From NCBI RefSeq assembly GCF_012933445.1, contig NZ_JABBNC010000012.1:124001-188000 (forward strand): DNA of 64,000 bases, written 5' to 3'. Source of the DNA: Actinoplanes sp. TBRC 11911 (GTDB lineage: Bacteria > Actinomycetota > Actinomycetes > Mycobacteriales > Micromonosporaceae). Numbering within the stretch: the stretch's first letter is position 1; each line of letters starts with the position of its first letter. Both the position numbers and the translations under genes were made by a program. The notes beneath the pieces are model-generated. The model had not been told where the DNA came from. It saw nothing but the letters and a program-made list of their open reading frames with translations, and did no database searches. This document shows positions 8,004 through 16,369 of this stretch, in pieces.

Positions 8004-9862
8004 TTCGCCGCCAACCCCAGCGAGGAGAAGTCGAAACGGTAGATGGCGATGTCGCCGCTGTCGTAGATCTTGATGGTCCACGGGGTTCCGTCGAACTTGG
8101 TGAGCTGGGCCAGCGTGAACGCGGGCCGACCGTCATGCCGGATGGGTTCGTTGGTCTCGAAGTAGATCTGGATCTCCGGGACCTCGCGGGCCATCCGGCG
8201 GTCCACCACCAGATAGCCGAAATCCCAGGAGCGGAGCTGCCCGAGCAGGGCCGGCGGGACGGGCCGGCCGGGCTGGGCGAGATACACGTCGTAGGTGGGG
8301 AAGGTGACCGAGCCGGTGGCGGGGTTCTGCCCGCCGTACGAGCCGAAGATCAGTCCCGAGTAGCGGTCGGCGAGGATGCGCAGGCCACGGCCCTGGGTGG
8401 CGCGCAGCCAGGACGCGGCGGCGAGCACCTCGGGGGTGGCCGCGCGGGTGTCCGAGCCGAAGACCGGTGGCCCGGGAAAACGGTAGGACGGGTTCATGCC
8501 GGCCGCGGTGTTGCCGACCATCATCACCGCGCACAGCCCGAGCAACGCGGCCTTGGCGACGGGGTGCTTCAACAGGGACACGATCACCGGGGCTACCACC
8601 AGGGCGATCCCGAGGTAGCTGAACGCCCACGAGCGGCGCGCTCCCTCGGCGCCGGACGGGGTGAGGATCAGCAGCGCGGCCGGGAAGTAGGCGGCACCGA
8701 GGATCAGCATCGCGATGGCGACCGGATCGGTGGTGGCCCGGCGGCGCAGACCGATCGCGGCGACCAGCATCGCGACCCCGGCGACGGCCGGCGCGACGAA
8801 CGCGGCGGCCCGCTCCCACCAGGGCGCGATCGATTGGCTGAACAGCGTCCGGCCTCCGGAGCCGCCGTCGCCCGCCATCCCGGCGATCTGGTCGATGGCC
8901 CGGCCCAGGTACGGATCGAGGTAACCCGTGGTGCGCGGGGCCACCCAGCAGAGCCATGCCGTGACCAGGGCCGCGGCCGCTCCGCTCGCGGACCACGCGA
9001 TCCACGCCGCGGCGGCCGGCACCCGGTGGCGTACCGCCTGGATCGTGGTGACCACGCAGATGATGGCCATGGTGGCGATCAGGCCGAGGGCCGTCAGATG
9101 ATGGGTCGCGATGCAGGCGGCGGCCAACACCAGCGTCACCACCGACCAGCCGACGTGGCGGCGCATCGCCCGTTGCAACGCGACGAGCGTCCACACGTAG
9201 AGCGCGATGGCCAGCGACTCGTAGCCGAACTGGGTGTCGAAGAACAGGAACGAGCTGTTCAGGCTGTAGATGATCGCGGCGACCGCGGCGATCCGCGGGT
9301 CCGCCCAGAGCGCCTCGGCGAGCGCCAGCACCCCGAGCACGACCAGCACGTGCGCGACGATCAGCACGAGCAGGGCGGCGTGCCAGACGGTCAGCCCGGT
9401 GAGCGTGGCGATCGAGGCCACCATCGAGTGCAGGCCGGGGAAGTCGCCGATCACCCGCACGATCGGGTTCGGCTCGAACAGCCTGCCGTCGAGGAGGATC
9501 TCCCGGCTCTGCCGCCAGTGCGCGAACTCGTCGTGATAGAGCGGGCCGGACGGGTTGCGCAGCAGTTTCGGCAGGTACGTGAACCCGCCGTAACCCACCA
9601 GCACGGCGAGCCGCAGCCGCGGGCTGGACGCGCGCCGGACCGCCAACCAGACCGCGGGCAGCGTGAAGATCAGCAGGCCGGCCCAGAACAGGCCGAACGG
9701 GGAACCGCGCTGCCACTCGGCGGCCCGGTTCGCCGCCACCAGCAACGCCGCGCCGGCCGTCGCGGCGACGGTGAGCGTTCCGGCACACCACCAGCCGGCG
9801 CGGTCCGGGCGAGCCGGCGGCGGCGCGGCGGTCCGGGCCGGCTGCGCCGAAGTCAGGGTCAA
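8000..9862 (-). CDS. multi-spanning membrane protein, probable GT-C type glycosyltransferase
   Basis: A 620-residue protein with about 11-12 membrane segments. After the first helices comes a loop with YHDEFAHW; an acidic pair in the first extracytoplasmic loop is the catalytic signature of GT-C enzymes (ArnT/PMT type, lipid-phosphate sugar donor). A soluble C-terminal region of about 150 residues follows (from PPVFGSDTRAATPEVL). The TTG start at 9862 overlaps the preceding stop (TTGA); no better start is visible. The neighbouring GT2 gene resembles polyprenyl-phosphate sugar synthases, which make the donor that GT-C enzymes use. Function beyond GT-C-like is not determinable. Confidence 0.68.
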   Translation of the reverse strand: MTLTSAQPARTAAPPPARPDRAGWWCAGTLTVAATAGAALLVAANRAAEWQRGSPFGLFWAGLLIFTLPAVWLAVRRASSPRLRLAVLVGYGGFTYLPKLLRNPSGPLYHDEFAHWRQSREILLDGRLFEPNPIVRVIGDFPGLHSMVASIATLTGLTVWHAALLVLIVAHVLVVLGVLALAEALWADPRIAAVAAIIYSLNSSFLFFDTQFGYESLAIALYVWTLVALQRAMRRHVGWSVVTLVLAAACIATHHLTALGLIATMAIICVVTTIQAVRHRVPAAAAWIAWSASGAAAALVTAWLCWVAPRTTGYLDPYLGRAIDQIAGMAGDGGSGGRTLFSQSIAPWWERAAAFVAPAVAGVAMLVAAIGLRRRATTDPVAIAMLILGAAYFPAALLILTPSGAEGARRSWAFSYLGIALVVAPVIVSLLKHPVAKAALLGLCAVMMVGNTAAGMNPSYRFPGPPVFGSDTRAATPEVLAAASWLRATQGRGLRILADRYSGLIFGSYGGQNPATGSVTFPTYDVYLAQPGRPVPPALLGQLRSWDFGYLVVDRRMAREVPEIQIYFETNEPIRHDGRPAFTLAQLTKFDGTPWTIKIYDSGDIAIYRFDFSSLGLAAK

Positions 9863-10944
9863 GCCGGCACCCGCGGGAGCACGGCCGCGTAGACCTCTCG
9901 GGTGGCGAGCACGACGTCGCTCCAGGTCGGCAGCGCGTGCCGGCCGGTCGCGGCGCGTGCGGTGCCGGCCGCGGTACGCAACGCGTCGGCCAGGGCCACC
10001 TCGTCGTCGGGGTTGACCAGCCAGAGCGGTACGCCGCAGCCGGCCAGCACGGCCAGTTCGCGGTGGGCCGGGATGAACGAGGCGACGGTCGGGATGCCCG
10101 CGGTGAGCGCGTCCGCCACGGCCATGCCGAACGCCTCGTGCGCGGAGGCGGACACCACCGCCGTCGCGACCGCCATCCGGGCGGCGAAGTCGTCGTCGCC
10201 GAGGCGGCCGTGGAACACGACGCGATCGCCGTCCAGGCCGAGCCGGAAGGCGAGCTGCTGTAGCTCCACCCGGGCCGGTCCGGAGCCGACCACGTCGAGG
10301 CGGTACTCGTCGTCGAGGTGCAGCATCGCCCGGATCACCCGGTCGACCCGCTTGTACCGCTCGAGCCGGCCGACGCACAGGATGCTGCGTCCCGGCTCGG
10401 GCGGAACGACCAGGTCGCGCGCGGGGTCGGTGCCGTTGGGGATGACCACCATCCGGCCTTCCGCCTCCGGGAAGTGGCGGGTGAGCAGGTCACGCTCGGC
10501 CCGGGTCACGCAGATGATCCGGCTGGACCGGGCCACGATCCGGCGGCCGAGCGGCCGGTAGACGGGGTGCAGCGCGGCTCGCAGCAGGCTGTGCCCGGTG
10601 CCGTGGTAGTGCGGGGTGAAGACCAGCGGGGTGTGGTTGGTGAGGGCGGCGGGCAGCGCGGCGAGGGCGTGGTAGCTGTGCGCGTGCAGCAGGGCGTAGC
10701 GACCGGCGTGCCGGCTCAGCCATCGCCACAGGTCGAGCGAGAACCGGTAGTTGGCCGCGGAGACGGTGAGCGGGAACCGGCGGACCAGCACGCCGTCGAT
10801 GCGCTCGACGACAGTGCGCGACGCCTGGGTCATCACCTCGATGTCGTCGCCCTCGGCGGCCAGCGCGGCACACAGCCGCCGGACGTGCGTCTCGACGCCG
10901 CCGACGTCCGGGTGGTACGCGTTCGTGACGACGCCGATCTTCAC
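9859..10944 (-). CDS. glycosyltransferase family 4
   Basis: A 361-residue GT-B glycosyltransferase. The N-domain starts IGVVTNAYHPDVGGVETHV. The C-domain has SILCVGRLERYKRVDRVI and ASAHEAFGMAVADALTAGIP, the E-x7-E type donor site. It resembles PimB/mannosyltransferase-like GT4 enzymes, but the donor is not certain. The GTG start overlaps the GT2 stop by 4 bases (GTGA), and its own stop overlaps the TTG of the next gene. It acts at the cytoplasmic face on the glycan built by this operon. Confidence 0.9.
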   Translation of the reverse strand: MKIGVVTNAYHPDVGGVETHVRRLCAALAAEGDDIEVMTQASRTVVERIDGVLVRRFPLTVSAANYRFSLDLWRWLSRHAGRYALLHAHSYHALAALPAALTNHTPLVFTPHYHGTGHSLLRAALHPVYRPLGRRIVARSSRIICVTRAERDLLTRHFPEAEGRMVVIPNGTDPARDLVVPPEPGRSILCVGRLERYKRVDRVIRAMLHLDDEYRLDVVGSGPARVELQQLAFRLGLDGDRVVFHGRLGDDDFAARMAVATAVVSASAHEAFGMAVADALTAGIPTVASFIPAHRELAVLAGCGVPLWLVNPDDEVALADALRTAAGTARAATGRHALPTWSDVVLATREVYAAVLPRVPA

Positions 10945-11732
10945 CGGGCGCGCTCCGGGGCGGCGGCGTGCCGGCGGCGCCGGATCTCGCGGCCGATGGT
11001 GCGCAGCACCCGCAGGCCGTCGGTGAACGCGTTGAGGTTGCTCTCGCCGTGGATCCGGCATTGTTCGTAGCTGGGCACCTCGACGATGCGCAGCCCGGCC
11101 TTGGCGGCGCGGAGGTTCAGCAGCGTCTCGATCTCGAAGCCGTCGCCCCACAGCTTCCGGTCCGCCGGTGTGGTGCTGTCCAGCGCGAAGACGTCCAGGT
11201 GCTTGGCCCAGAAGGCGTTGTAGCCGTAGCAGAGGTCGCTGTAACGCGTCCCGAAAAGGACGTTGACCAGCAGTCCGAGCAGGCGGTTGCCGAGCCGTCG
11301 CAGGCGGGTGATGTCGGCACTGCCGCCGGCGCCGTGAAACCGCGAGCCCTTGGCGAAATCCGCGCCGGCGCGCAGGGCTGCGATGAAGCTGGGGATCTCC
11401 TTCGGATCGGTCGAACCGTCCGCGTCGATCATCACGATGATGTCGCCGGTGGCGGCCGCGAATCCGCAGGCCAGCGCGTTGCCCTTGCCCCGGCGGTTCT
11501 GCGCGACGACCCGGATGCCGGGCATCAGGCGGCGGGCGACGCCGGCCGTGTCGTCGGTGGACCCGCCGTCGACCAGGATGACCTCGTCGACCTCGGGCAG
11601 CGCCGCCATCACGTGCGGCAGGTTCCGCGCCTCGTTGAGCGCGGGAATGATCACACTGACCAGCGGCTCGCTCGCGTGCACGACGGCGGGCGGACGCTGT
11701 TCGGTTGGGCGTACGAACGGCACCGTGGACAT
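10941..11732 (-). CDS. glycosyltransferase family 2, polyprenyl-phosphate sugar synthase-like
   Basis: A 263-residue GT-A enzyme. VSVIIPALNEARNLPHV opens the fold, VDGGSTDDT carries the first Asp and MIDADGSTDP is the metal-binding DxD region. No C-terminal membrane helices are visible, so it resembles the soluble DPM1-type polyprenyl-phosphate mannose/glucose synthases or related GT2 enzymes. GGAGA lies 5 bases before the ATG. It is the first gene of the six-gene overlapping operon and follows a strong hairpin (11753-11782) after the lectin gene. Confidence 0.88.
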   Translation of the reverse strand: MSTVPFVRPTEQRPPAVVHASEPLVSVIIPALNEARNLPHVMAALPEVDEVILVDGGSTDDTAGVARRLMPGIRVVAQNRRGKGNALACGFAAATGDIIVMIDADGSTDPKEIPSFIAALRAGADFAKGSRFHGAGGSADITRLRRLGNRLLGLLVNVLFGTRYSDLCYGYNAFWAKHLDVFALDSTTPADRKLWGDGFEIETLLNLRAAKAGLRIVEVPSYEQCRIHGESNLNAFTDGLRVLRTIGREIRRRRHAAAPERAR

Positions 11733-11752
11733 GGCGTCTCCCTGGCGGTGAG

Positions 11753-11782
11753 GCCGGCGCCCCTGGGTCCGGGGGCGCCGGC
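11753..11782 (-). terminator. GC-rich hairpin between lectin and GT2 genes
   Basis: Perfect 11-bp inverted repeat (GCCGGCGCCCC / GGGGCGCCGGC) with an 8-base loop, located in the 62-base gap between the lectin stop and the GT2 start. There is no clear T-run on the minus strand, so it may be an attenuator or an mRNA-stabilising hairpin and not a full terminator. Confidence 0.6.
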
Positions 11783-11794
11783 GGGTGGAGTTGC

Positions 11795-12571
11795 TCAGAC
11801 GCCGGATCCGTCGAGGGTCCAGGAGTAGATGTCCTGCTTCGACAGCGCGGTGCCGGTCGCGGCCGTGAAGCCGACCCAGGCCGCGTCGCCGACCGCGTCG
11901 GTGAGATCGACGGTGTGCTCGAGCAGCAGCTGCTCGGTGTCGCCGCGGTGCAGCGACTTGACGTACACCTTCAAGTTGTGGCTGGCGGCGTCGTAGGTGA
12001 CCTTCGCGGTGAACGGCTTGCCGTACAGCGGGATCGGCGCCTCGGAGACGGCGGTGTGCACGTCCGGGTCGCCGTTCATCACCACGGCGAGGTGGTTGCT
12101 GCTCGGGTCCGGGGTGTTCTGGAAGGTGTCGAACTCGACCGCGACGCTCGGCTTGATGAAGCGGTAGCCGATGCCGCCGCCCCAGCCGCCGAGCGCGCGG
12201 GCACCCTGCGTCTGCACCACGAACGCGATGCCGTCCGCACCCGGCTTGCCGTGGTGCAGGTACGCCTTGAACTCGGTCTCGAACGACTCGCGAAGATCGA
12301 CCTTCTGGTTCGACCAGGCCGATCCGGACTGCCGGTAGCCGCCCGCGGTGAGCCGCAGGATGCGCTGGTGCACGCGGCCGGACGACGTGATGATGTCGGC
12401 GGTGCCGTTGCGCTCCAGCGACTTGGACGCACCTGCGAAGTTGTGGTAATCGATCAGTGGTTCGTCGTCGGCGGCGAACGCGCCGGCGGGCACCGTGGCG
12501 GCTGCGATCGACAACGCGAAGGCGGCGATCAGCCCACCGCGGGCGACCCGCGAGGAACGTGAGGAAAACAC
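11795..12571 (-). CDS. secreted L-type (legume-like) lectin domain protein
   Basis: A 258-residue exported protein that should bind carbohydrate outside the cell. A signal peptide (about 1-33, ending AGAFA) precedes one beta-sandwich domain showing the bacterial L-type lectin pattern: GIAFVVQTQG, then VAVEFDTFQN (the Asp that holds the metal) followed by a DPSSNHLAV stretch, and a terminal WVGFTAATG strand. TTG at 12586 is also in frame, but GGAG lies about 9 bases before the GTG at 12571, which also gives a normal signal peptide. It leads the glycan operon on the same strand, so it may bind the glycan made there. Confidence 0.82.
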   Translation of the reverse strand: MFSSRSSRVARGGLIAAFALSIAAATVPAGAFAADDEPLIDYHNFAGASKSLERNGTADIITSSGRVHQRILRLTAGGYRQSGSAWSNQKVDLRESFETEFKAYLHHGKPGADGIAFVVQTQGARALGGWGGGIGYRFIKPSVAVEFDTFQNTPDPSSNHLAVVMNGDPDVHTAVSEAPIPLYGKPFTAKVTYDAASHNLKVYVKSLHRGDTEQLLLEHTVDLTDAVGDAAWVGFTAATGTALSKQDIYSWTLDGSGV

Positions 12572-12736
12572 AGTTCTGCGCTCCAATTCGGATGATTTGC
12601 CCCAGTTGGACGACGCTTAACGTAGGGCAGCGCGCAGAGCCGCGTGAGCGAGTCTCGACTATTTACCTCAAATGCTCACGGGGATTCGAATCTCCGGGGA
12701 TCGAACAGCGCGATCGGGTGACGGCGCCGCCCTGCG

Positions 12737-12742
12737 TACGAT
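12737..12742 (+). promoter_or_regulatory. -10 box of leaderless glycerophosphodiesterase transcript
   Basis: TACGAT ends 7 bases before the GTG start and there is no Shine-Dalgarno sequence. The same TANNNT-N6/7-start arrangement recurs before several other genes in this window. Confidence 0.55.
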
Positions 12743-12749
12743 CTTCACC

Positions 12750-13517
12750 GTGCCTACGCATCCGTTTCTGGACGCGCCGCAGCCGCTGGCCTTCGCGCAC
12801 CGCGGCGGCGCGGCGACCGGCGACGAGAACACCGCTGCCGCTTTCGAGCGCGCGGTGAAGCTCGGCTACCGCTACGTGGAGACGGACGTGCACGCGACGG
12901 CCGACGGCGTGCCGGTGGTCTTCCACGACGAGACGTTGCTGCGCCTGACCGGTGTGGCGGGCCGCATCGGCTCGTTGACCTGGGCGGACCTGAGCACGCT
13001 GCGGGTCGGCGGGGCGGCCGCGATCCCCCGCCTGGACGAGACCCTGGACGCCTGGCCGGAGATCCGCTTCAACATCGACGTGAAGGCCGCGGCTGCGGCC
13101 GCCCCGACGGTCGCCGCGGTGCGCAGCACGTCGGCCGTGCCGCGGGTGCTGCTGGCCTCGTTCAGCGACGCCCGCCTGGACGCGGTCCGCGCGCTGGCCG
13201 GCCCCGACGTGGCCACCTCGATGGGCATGCGATCGGTGGCCGCGTTGCGGCTGACGTCGTGGGCGCGATTACCGCTACGGCTGCACCCGTCCGTGGTGGC
13301 CGTTCAGATCCCGGTCGACTACGGCCGCATCCGTCTGGTGAACCGTTCGCTGCTGCGCAAGGCGCACGCGATGGGGCTCGCGGTGCACGTCTGGACGATC
13401 GACGAGCCGGCCGAGATCAACCGCCTGCTCGACCTGGGCGTGGACGGCATCATGACCGACCGCATCGACGTCCTTCGCGACGTGTACCTCCAGCGCGGTC
13501 TCTGGCCGGCCACCTGA
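12750..13517 (+). CDS. glycerophosphodiester phosphodiesterase
   Basis: Hydrolyses glycerophosphodiesters to sn-glycerol 3-phosphate and an alcohol. The 255-residue TIM-barrel shows AFAHRGG (catalytic His, Arg), ENTAAAF (metal Glu), ETDVHATADG (metal Glu/Asp) and VVFHDETL (second catalytic His). No signal peptide, so it is cytoplasmic. An upstream ATG at 12672 is in frame, but the GTG at 12750 matches the usual family start and has TACGAT (12737-12742) 7 bases before it, the pattern of a leaderless transcript. It is followed by a terminator at 13523. Confidence 0.9.
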   Translation: MPTHPFLDAPQPLAFAHRGGAATGDENTAAAFERAVKLGYRYVETDVHATADGVPVVFHDETLLRLTGVAGRIGSLTWADLSTLRVGGAAAIPRLDETLDAWPEIRFNIDVKAAAAAAPTVAAVRSTSAVPRVLLASFSDARLDAVRALAGPDVATSMGMRSVAALRLTSWARLPLRLHPSVVAVQIPVDYGRIRLVNRSLLRKAHAMGLAVHVWTIDEPAEINRLLDLGVDGIMTDRIDVLRDVYLQRGLWPAT

Positions 13518-13522
13518 CGAAA

Positions 13523-13563
13523 CGCGCCGAGAAATGTGCCCAAGCAATTTCTCAGCGTGTTTT
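13523..13563 (+). terminator. intrinsic terminator after glycerophosphodiesterase gene
   Basis: Stem GAGAAAT (13529-13535) / ATTTCTC (13547-13553), extended after one mismatch by CGCGC / GCGTG, then TTTT at 13560-13563. It starts 6 bases after the stop codon. Confidence 0.7.
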
Positions 13564-13898
13564 GAGGGTCGCCGGCAGGTTCATGATTTACATTTCTACG
13601 GCAATCGGAAGTCGCTCGCGCCGGTGACGGTACGCTAGCGCCCGAGCGCGCTACGCTACCATTGGCGTACGTGAAGGTTTGCAGGTCAGAGGAAGTTTTT
13701 GAGATCTTGGTGAACCGGGGACATCGGCCGAACGGAGGATGTCCGGGGTTCGGCGGCGATTACATATTTTTTCCTTAAGCCAGGGTCAAGAAAGCATCAA
13801 TTCTCCAACTTGAATTGCAATTTCTAAGGGTGCCTCTTACCGTCTGGGGGCCGGTTGGAATCGCGGCCGGTCGGATTGCGGAAGAAGAGGTATCGCGC
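13564..13898 (+). other. long AT-richer leader of the LAxTG protein, with a candidate structured RNA
   Basis: About 335 bases without a gene, clearly richer in A/T than the surroundings (for example TACATATTTTTTCC near 13760). A hairpin is present at 13712-13751: GAACC/GGTTC outer stem, a 2x2 internal mismatch, a 7-bp inner stem GGACATC/GATGTCC and a 12-base loop. Its length and stable structure suggest a regulated 5' UTR. The conserved blocks of the c-di-AMP (ydaO) riboswitch, common before actinobacterial wall proteins, are not seen. No function is assigned. Confidence 0.45.
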
Positions 13899-15338
13899 AT
13901 GCGTAGGTCGGCTTACCGCCGTGCTGCCGCGCCGAGAAGCGGGAGTCGCCGGCTCCTCGCGGTCGGCGCCGTGATCACGGCATTGGGAGCCGTCGTGGCC
14001 TTCACGACGATCTCCAACGCTGCCGAGAACGACCAGCCCGAAGGAAGCGGCGCGGGCAAGGTCGTCAATGGGCAGGTCATCCTGACGGACACCTGCGTCG
14101 ACAGCCAGCTTCCCCCGCACGACGGGTTCCAGGTCGGCAACCGCTGTGTCTCCACCGAGTTCGGTGAGGTCGGCGTCGCGGCGAACAACCCGACGCTGCT
14201 GATCACCGACGCGCCCGAGAACGTCGCGGTGAACACGCCGTTCACGCTGAAGGTCAGCACCCGCAACCTGATCCGGGACCGGTTCCTCGCGGCCGGCAAG
14301 GGCGGGTACTACGTGGAGAGCTCGGTCCTGAAGGACGGCATCGTCCGCGGTCACTTCCACACCGCGTGCCGGATGCTCGGCTCGACGGACGAGGCGCCCG
14401 ACCCGGCGCCGGTGCCCGCGTTCTTCGTGGCCACCGAGGACAGCAAGGGCAGCGCGACGCCGGACGAGGTGTCGATCGCGGTGCCGGGCCTGCCGACCGC
14501 GGGCATCGCGCAGTGCGCGTCGTGGGCCGGTGACGGGTCGCACCGTATTCCGATGATGGAGCGCGCCAACCAGACGCCTGCCCTGGACGCGGTCCGGATC
14601 ACCGTCGGCGACGCCGACAACGGCGGCGGTAACGGGGACAACGGCGACGGCGACACCGGTAACGGTGGCACCGGCAACGGTGACAACGGTGGCCAGACCG
14701 GCGAAAACGGCAACGGGAACACCGGCGGCAACAACGGTGGCGGCAACACGGGTGGTAACACCGGCGGCAACACCGGCAACGGGAACACCGGCGCCACCAA
14801 GCCTCCGACCACGGCCCCGCCGCAGGGCGGTGGCAACGCCACCACGAAGCCGCCGCAGGGTGGCACCGCCACCCAGCCCACGACGAAGGACGACTTCACC
14901 CCGGACCCGACCACCAAGCCGACCAAGACCACCAAGCCGGCCAGTCCGAAGCCGCAGAACTCGACCCGAGCGGCCACGACCGGCAACGACAACAACAGCA
15001 ACGACAATGACAACGCCGCGACCAGCGACAACAGCGGCAACGACGAGGAAAGCACCACCGAGCCCACCAAGAAGGCGCAGCCCAGCAAGAGCAGCGAGGC
15101 CGCCGACATCACCTACTCGAACGAGGACGGCCAGTTCAACTCCGGCAACAAGGCCCCGGTCAACGAGCAGGTCGACGCGGTTCAGGCCGCGCACGGCAAG
15201 AAGGACAGCGGCGCCCTCGCCCTGACCGGCCAGAACACGCTCGCCTTCGCCGGCGGCGCGGTGGTCCTGGTCCTGGGCGGCCTGCTGCTGATGGTCTTCA
15301 CCAAGCGCCGCCGCCCCGGCGGCGCCTCGTGGGAGTAA
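13899..15338 (+). CDS. LAxTG wall-anchored surface protein with Gly/Asn- and Thr/Pro/Lys-rich stalk
   Basis: A 479-residue exported protein. Residues 1-45 form a long basic signal peptide ending near SNAAE. Residues about 46-235 form a globular domain with Cys residues (LTDTCVDSQLPPHDGF, NRCVSTEF, HTACRML, AQCASW) that may pair. Residues about 240-330 are Gly/Asn/Thr repeats and about 330-420 a Thr/Pro/Lys linker. The C terminus has LALTG, a hydrophobic helix and KRRR: the class E sortase signal of high-GC Gram-positives. The protein would be linked to peptidoglycan with the globular domain held outward. GAAGAGG lies 8 bases before the ATG at 13899. The globular domain's role is unknown. Confidence 0.82.
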   Translation: MRRSAYRRAAAPRSGSRRLLAVGAVITALGAVVAFTTISNAAENDQPEGSGAGKVVNGQVILTDTCVDSQLPPHDGFQVGNRCVSTEFGEVGVAANNPTLLITDAPENVAVNTPFTLKVSTRNLIRDRFLAAGKGGYYVESSVLKDGIVRGHFHTACRMLGSTDEAPDPAPVPAFFVATEDSKGSATPDEVSIAVPGLPTAGIAQCASWAGDGSHRIPMMERANQTPALDAVRITVGDADNGGGNGDNGDGDTGNGGTGNGDNGGQTGENGNGNTGGNNGGGNTGGNTGGNTGNGNTGATKPPTTAPPQGGGNATTKPPQGGTATQPTTKDDFTPDPTTKPTKTTKPASPKPQNSTRAATTGNDNNSNDNDNAATSDNSGNDEESTTEPTKKAQPSKSSEAADITYSNEDGQFNSGNKAPVNEQVDAVQAAHGKKDSGALALTGQNTLAFAGGAVVLVLGGLLLMVFTKRRRPGGASWE

Positions 15339-15359
15339 TCAGCCGGTACTGATCAAGGA

Positions 15360-15390
15360 GACGGCCCGCGGAAACGCGGGCCGTCTTTTT
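15360..15390 (+). terminator. intrinsic terminator
   Basis: Perfect 11-bp stem GACGGCCCGCG / CGCGGGCCGTC with a GAAA tetraloop followed by TTTTT; 21 bases after the LAxTG gene stop. Confidence 0.95.
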
Positions 15391-15420
15391 CTGCGACAAG
15401 GCCCACAGATCGACTACCCG

Positions 15421-15439
15421 CAAGGTGAGGATAGCCTTG
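15421..15439 (+). promoter_or_regulatory. candidate iron box (DtxR/IdeR/DmdR type)
   Basis: CAAGGTGAGGATAGCCTTG is a dyad (CAAGG-N9-CCTTG) that matches the AGGTnAG...CCT core of the 19-bp DtxR-family operator at 12 of 19 positions. It lies about 60 bases before the siderophore-interacting protein gene, where iron repression is expected. Confidence 0.6.
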
Positions 15440-15497
15440 CCAAAAGCAACACGGCAGAAACAAGAGCCAAGGCGGGTACGAGGGAAGTAGGTCAAGC

Positions 15498-16343
15498 ATG
15501 CCGAACAGGCCGGCTCGCCCCATCACCGAAGCGGTCGTGACCAGGGTGGAAGCACTCACCCCGCACATGGTCCGAGTGGTGATCACGGGCGACGCGCTGC
15601 GCCGTATCGAGTGCGGCGCCTACACCGACCACTACATCAAGGCGCTCTTCGCACCCCGCCCGGACCAGAGCTACCCGGAGCCGTTCGACCTGGGCCGGAT
15701 CCGGGAGACGCTGCCGCCGGAGCAGTGGCCGGTCGTACGCACGTACACGGTCCGCCGCTGGCTCCCGGAGGTCCCCGAGATGTGGCTGGACTTCGTGGTG
15801 CACGGCGACGAGGGCGTGGCCGGCCCCTGGGCGGCGAACGCGCGGCCCGGCGACCGCTTCCGCTTCATGGGCCCGGGCGGCAACTACGCCCCCGAGCCGG
15901 CCTCGGACTGGCACCTGCTGGCCGGTGACGAGGCGGCTCTCCCGGCCATCGCCACGGCGCTCGAACGGATGCCCGCGGGGGCGCCCGTCAAGGCGTACAT
16001 CGAGGTGGCGGGACCGGACGAGGAGCAAAAGCTGGACTGCCCGCCGGACGCCGAGATCACCTGGCTGCATCGCGGCGACCGCCCGGTCGGCGCCGCGTTG
16101 ATCGACGCGGTGCGCGGCATGGCCTTCCCCGGCGGCCGCATGCAGGCGTTCGTGCACGGCGAGGCGAATTTCGTGAAGAACCTGCGCGGCTTCCTGCGCA
16201 ACGACCTGGCCATCCCGCGCGACCAGTTGTCGATCTCCGGCTACTGGCGTCGCGGCTTGAACGAGGACGGCTGGCAGTCGTCCAAGCGCGAGTGGAACGA
16301 GCAGATCGAGAAGGAGCAGGAAGCCGCCCCGGCTCGGCGCTGA
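15498..16343 (+). CDS. siderophore-interacting protein (FAD-dependent ferric-siderophore reductase, ViuB-like)
   Basis: A 281-residue cytoplasmic flavoprotein that reduces Fe(III)-siderophores after uptake. The N-terminal half has the FAD-binding RTYTVRRW segment (about residues 77-84). The middle has FMGPGGNY, and the C-terminal SIP domain carries DWHLLAGDEAALPA and FVHGEANFVKNLR, ending with the usual GYWRRGLNEDGW. A candidate iron box at 15421-15439 predicts induction under iron starvation. The siderophore genes are not in this window. It stands alone between a terminator and an MFS gene 26 bases downstream. Confidence 0.9.
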   Translation: MPNRPARPITEAVVTRVEALTPHMVRVVITGDALRRIECGAYTDHYIKALFAPRPDQSYPEPFDLGRIRETLPPEQWPVVRTYTVRRWLPEVPEMWLDFVVHGDEGVAGPWAANARPGDRFRFMGPGGNYAPEPASDWHLLAGDEAALPAIATALERMPAGAPVKAYIEVAGPDEEQKLDCPPDAEITWLHRGDRPVGAALIDAVRGMAFPGGRMQAFVHGEANFVKNLRGFLRNDLAIPRDQLSISGYWRRGLNEDGWQSSKREWNEQIEKEQEAAPARR

Positions 16344-16369
16344 CGCTCGCGTTCGTCAATGATGTGTAA

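Noticed and set aside
13564..13898. c-di-AMP (ydaO) riboswitch before the LAxTG gene
   Set aside because: A GGTGAACC stretch and hairpin are present, but the other conserved blocks of the riboswitch are missing.
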